A stretch of 64,000 nt of DNA from Medicago truncatula (lineage: Eukaryota > Streptophyta > Magnoliopsida > Fabales > Fabaceae), in contig NC_053049.1 in NCBI RefSeq assembly GCF_003473485.1, forward strand, positions 10,478,001-10,542,000, given 5' to 3'. Below the pieces are notes generated by a model. It saw only the letters and a list, made by a program, of their open reading frames with translations, was not told the DNA's origin and searched no databases. Below, in pieces: positions 60,301 to 64,000 of the stretch (the stretch's first letter is position 1; each line of letters opens with the position of its first letter). The translations under genes and the position numbers were made by a program.

Positions 60301-62809
60301 ACTATTGGGCTATACAGCGTATGGTGTATCTTCTCTTGGGCTATGCCAAGCATGTCCACAAAACCGCATAAGGACGAGACTCTAAAATATTTTCTACAAT
60401 TATTTCATTCCTTATTTTTTGTCATAACATTCTTACTGAAACTAAAAGATTAAATGACATGATAATTTTACTCAAATTGGTAGCAGCCTGACCAACACGG
60501 TAAATTGAATCATGGAATTATGGAGAAAAATCAACAGAAACACAGATGAATAAATGGGAAATGGGTGTATTATTAATGATAAAGGAAATAGTAGAAGAGG
60601 CTACTCTTAGAGCAAAGCTCCAGCTCAGAGAAAATATTTATTCTCTGGCCTTAACATAATCCCATCATACCCTCTCTCCTATGAATCTCCTTATACACTA
60701 AGAGGATATTCCACTATCTGGCCACCTCACTAGTCTTCTTAGGCTTTTTTTGGGAGTTTGGAGGGGGTGGGAAATATAAGGGGAAATGAAGAAATCTTTT
60801 ACATTTTTTGAAAGTGTTTTTTTAGAAAATGATAAATTAATGCTTGTGGTTAATATTTTTCTAATCTTAAGAATATTATAACAACATAGATTAAATTTTG
60901 AAGAATTCATACAAACACTTCATCACAAATAGACAGATTGATCAAATAATATATGAACAATTTTAAATTGCTAGAAACTTGAATTGACTGCTGGGCAAGC
61001 ATGGTTGTCAAACTCAAGTTAACTCATAGCATTCAGATACCAAAATTAGTTAACTCGCCTATAAAACCATGCGTGAGTACTTGCACCGAGTCATGCATTT
61101 GAGGACTATTGCTCGAGTCTATAATGAATCTGGTCTGGTCTGGTCTGCATACACTCAGTTAAATTCACTGATTGCTTGCGATAATATTGAAATTTTGTTG
61201 TTGTGGTTTGCTTTATGCGCATGGTCTGGCCTAGTCTGGTGTGCAACCTTTTGTTTGAGTAAGTCTGGCCTAGTCTGGTGTGCAATTGTGTTTAAGTAAA
61301 TCGAATGGTACTGGCATGTCTTGTTTTAGAGAGTACTTTCCTGTGGAGTGCAGGTTGTAATTTGAAAGAAAAATTGTGGTTACGCTTAAATTAGTTACAT
61401 ACTTATTGCCAGACCAAAAGTATTGTAAAAGATTCATCTCTTTACACAAGATAGTATTGCATACTCTATGTTGCTTAGTCTGTGATTAGTATATTTTTAT
61501 CCGGTTTCAGAGGGTAAATCTTGCTTGTATATATGCATAGTTAAAATGTTTCATGTTGGTAAAAATAACATTAGGTTTCATAAGTTCTTCAGTTTATTGG
61601 ATCTCATCCTTTATTAAAGCTTCAGTTTGATGCAATATTAAAATCTGATGCATTTTTCCAAGATTGTAGGTATTAGAGTCTCATCAAGCAAGCAAAGTTG
61701 ATGCATCTGGAACTGCCAAGGCTGTGATATCTTGCTTCAATAAACTTGGGGCTTCTTTCGATATGGACCAGGTGTGTTAGGTCACATCGCATGGTTCATT
61801 TTGTACAACTCTGCATCACATTTTTATCGACTGTTGCTAATCCCATTTTTCTGAGTAATGTGCATGATTTCATGTTGGCTGGCTCACAAACCGCACTGAA
61901 AAATTAGCATACTTATTAGTCTTTGTATTAAAAGAACCATAAGTTCTTACTGGATTTCCCCCTTTTTTCCAATGAATTTTGTTAGATACAATTGATCAGA
62001 GACCCCAGACAACAAGTCGAAATGGTGGGAGTCCCAGAGGAGCATTTGGCGGGTCACGCATTTCATATGTATCATTTGACATCACCAGATGAAACGTAGG
62101 AATTAACATTTTCATATTCTGCTCTTGTTCCTTTTGTTTTTGACATACTCCTTGTTACTTACTATTTTTTTTTTATTGTGTTGTTTCTTTTTAAAATTGT
62201 TGCAGAGTTTCGTTTGAATTTCAACATAATGTGTGTGGTAGATCAATATACGCTGAGGGTACTGTTGACGCTGTACTATTTCTTGCTAAGAAGGTGCATA
62301 TTCTTCCATTAAGCTTACTTCTCTTGTCATCTAATTTATTAATCTTTATCTACATGATTAGAGTGATGTGCAACATCCAACTAGTTGTAATATTTCAACA
62401 AGTAGTGCATTTCTCACATATATTATAGGAATTGAATTTATATACAATGATTTTGTAAAACTTTTTTACACATGCATCCAATCATACCATTCAATGATTT
62501 CATTTTGTTACATTTGTTTGTAAATTATCTCCACAAATATCTACAAAGTGAAAAATGTTATTTGGATGCAAGTGTAATAAAGTTTTACACTTTTGGTACG
62601 TAGCAGTTAATCTCTTCCTATAATTATAATGCTATCAAGAAGATCACATTTTAGTATGTTGTGTTGTTTAGCATGAAATGCACAACTGCAATCATTCACC
62701 TTATACTGTTTCTGATTCAAAAATTATTTGATGCATGCAGATTGAAGCAAAGGATCCCAAGAGAATATACAATATGATTGATGTCTTGCGAGAGGGAAGT
62801 ATGAGATAA
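57391..62809 (+). CDS. DAPB: 4-hydroxy-tetrahydrodipicolinate reductase, plastid form
   Basis: Second committed enzyme of plastid lysine synthesis, reducing hydroxy-tetrahydrodipicolinate with NAD(P)H. Eight exons: 57391-57612, 59247-59484, 59865-59998, 60093-60167, 61670-61771, 61986-62095, 62206-62293 and 62741-62809, giving 345 residues. About 55 N-terminal residues form a Ser/Thr-rich chloroplast transit peptide. The nucleotide-binding loop VNACTGKMGKA is followed by DYTVPDAVN, GVPFVMGTTGGDR, ISPQMGKQVVAFLAAMEI and the substrate motif ESHQASKVDASGTAKAV. The last block differs from the bacterial HHxxKxDxPSGT form in the way known for plant DapB. The C-terminal FEFQHNVCGRSIYAEGTVDAVLFLAKK also matches the family (At2g44040/At3g59890). 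Intron 1 contains two MITEs. A possible poly(A) signal lies at 62877. Confidence 0.95.
57770..57859. mobile_element. Short MITE, GGGCCGTTTGGATTG ends, in DapB intron 1
   Basis: A 90-bp element. Left arm GGGCCGTTTGGATTGGCTTA; right arm, reverse complemented, GGACCTGTTTGGATTGACTTA. The arms agree for about 25 bp with three mismatches. It is the smallest and cleanest member of the family also seen at 2209, 15665, 38341 and 51981. Confidence 0.8.
58247..59083. mobile_element. Mutator-like MITE with 10-bp target duplication in DapB intron 1
   Basis: An 837-bp element starting GAGGGGAATTACGTTTACC and ending GGTCAATGTAATTTTCCC. Terminal inverted repeats run about 60 bp with mismatches (gacactccctctagtttt against aaaattagaggggtgttga). 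The 10-bp repeat ttatttttaa flanks it exactly at 58237-58246 and 59084-59093. There is no transposase. A 65-codon minus-strand frame (58420-58617) inside it might be captured host sequence, but I do not recognise it. Confidence 0.85.
61120..61285. repeat. Short 'tctggtctgg' simple repeats in DapB intron 4
   Basis: A ctggtctggtctggtctgc run at about 61131-61148, then the 20-bp word ctggcctagtctggtgtgca twice, near 61225 and 61265. Local slippage-type duplication. Confidence 0.7.
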
Positions 62810-62876
62810 ACATTTCTATATGGAATTTGATGCAAGATGTCACCTGTTGAAGTTGCTTAACGAAATTTGGCTTTCT

Positions 62877-62882
62877 AATAAA
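62877..62882 (+). terminator. Putative poly(A) signal of DapB gene
   Basis: AATAAA, 68 bp after the stop codon, the first such hexamer in the 3' flank. Confidence 0.45.
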
Positions 62883-63574
62883 GCAATTTTCACCTTCTGT
62901 CCATTTTTCGTGTCTATTTATTTGAGGAAAGTTTAGTGACAGGACCATACTATGTGCCATTGTGAGTCATCCAAAACTGAGTGTTTTTGTATCAATTTTA
63001 GTTTCCCATTACTTTTATGTATCAGGCAACCTCAAAAACAATTTTGATTCATCTATCTTTTTCAATTATTCACCAAAAAGAGAATTAAATCACCCTAGTC
63101 AACTTAACTAATCTATTGATGTGTTTGGATAAGTTACGCCATTGAGTATTTATTTAATGAGCCATTTTAGATAATTGGTTTGAATGTTAGTAATTTTTTT
63201 GTTGCTAATTATTGAATGTTAGTAATTCATTAGTTGTATCGGAGGTTGTTAAAAATTGCGGTATAATTTGTGTACTAATGTACATTCATGTATTTTCCCT
63301 TTAAACAAAAGAATGTACGTTCACTTATTTTAACAAATTCAAATAAATAATGAAAAGTCCTTACAACTCAACACAGATTGTAAAAGATTACAAGAGCATT
63401 TTGATATGTTAGGAAGCAAATTATGCAATTTTCCATTTTTCAGCACTTAGTGTGTGTATATTGTATAAGTTTCGCCGCTAGGTTCTTCGGAAGAAAAAAA
63501 AATTAATGTACAAACCATTCAAGTTTATTTAAATTAGTCTTTTCACTAAAAACTGCAACAGCTATGTTTGTAAG

Positions 63575-63790
63575 AATTAGGGCTGGACAAAAAAGCTCCG
63601 CTCGACCCAATCCGCCCGGTCCGAAATACCCGTTGATGTGCGGGTCGGATGAAACGGGTTGGACGGTTTATACGGATGAACAAACTCGGTTAATCAAGGC
63701 TTGTAACAGTCGGTTGCGGGTGGAATACTTGAATCCTTCGGAAACCGAACCCGTCCGTTTATTATTACTCCATATGTATGATATAATTTC
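63575..63790. repeat. GC-rich dispersed repeat fragment
   Basis: Starts gggctggacaaaaaagctccgc and continues with ccgcccggtccgaaatacccg and cgggtcggatg. Such ggctgg(a/g)caaaaa..ccga/cggt wording is common in non-autonomous plant DNA elements. The ends are not defined. Confidence 0.4.
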
Positions 63791-64000
63791 ACGTGGCTTA
63801 CTTAACATGTACCGAGAGCTTTGACTGCCAACTGCCAAGTCCAATCAAATAAAAGTTGTACACAGTTTGTCAGCTTATCACCTAAACAAGTGGACACAAC
63901 ATTTAATTTGTTTATTTTGAGAGATTCCATGGTTCTTTACTCCAAGTTTTCCAACATTACCCTTCTTCTCTTCTCTTCATTTCCTCATAATCTATCTTAG

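Larger units (their letters stand above)
62810..64000. other. 3' flank of DapB and right-end spacer
   Basis: AT-rich to about 63540. The stretch 63575-63790 is unusually GC-rich for this window and has the wording of a dispersed plant repeat (ggctggacaaaaaagctccgc, cgggtcggatgaaacggg). Its 86-codon open frame is not convincing as a gene. The last 100 bp (ctc/ttc-rich) could be the leader of a gene to the right. Confidence 0.4.

Overview
The window is plant nuclear DNA, almost certainly from a papilionoid legume close to Medicago truncatula. It is AT-rich, with compact GT-AG genes, many short inverted-repeat transposons (MITEs), a Helitron and SINEs. Gene names rest on remembered Arabidopsis/legume protein families; no search was run. 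Exon joins were read base by base and kept in frame.

Layout: (1) 317-2967, minus: 5' part of an RNS2-type S-like ribonuclease T2 gene that runs off the left edge and carries a 4-nt microexon. (2) 5720-10370, plus: a small single-span membrane protein gene with one 4.4-kb intron built from a tandem duplication holding TRIM relics and a Mutator-like MITE. (3) 11159-13625, minus: NdhV-like (DUF2996) chloroplast protein. (4) 14368-14441: tRNA-Ile(AAU). (5) 15254-19562, minus: MutY-type adenine DNA glycosylase, 7 exons. (6) 19.6-23.2 kb: repeat-rich spacer. (7) 23275-29139, plus: malectin-like LRR receptor kinase, 13 exons, followed at 29914-33990 by a partial pseudogene copy split by a broken Gypsy LTR fragment. 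(8) 35652-39357, plus: glyoxylate/succinic semialdehyde reductase, 8 exons. (9) 41440-43998, minus: ribosomal protein L5, 9 exons, with telo-box and site II promoter motifs. (10) 44-49.5 kb: repeat-rich spacer. (11) 49529-52549, minus: a small zinc-ribbon-like protein (At4g08330 type) whose stop codon lies inside the start region of an FBL12-type F-box/LRR ORF, so the two frames overlap by 11 nt on one strand. (12) 54097-55912: a non-autonomous Helitron with a higher-order tandem array. (13) 57391-62809, plus: plastid 4-hydroxy-tetrahydrodipicolinate reductase (DapB), 8 exons.

The genes are ordinary housekeeping, plastid and signalling genes with no common pathway. Points most worth a second look are the 4-nt microexon inside a ribonuclease active-site block, the overlapping same-strand ORF pair, the Helitron whose own 5' terminus is repeated in an exact 380-bp higher-order pattern, and the receptor-kinase duplicate whose kinase end is nearly identical to its neighbour while its ectodomain exon has decayed. 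I found no convincing sign of a wholly unknown multi-gene system.
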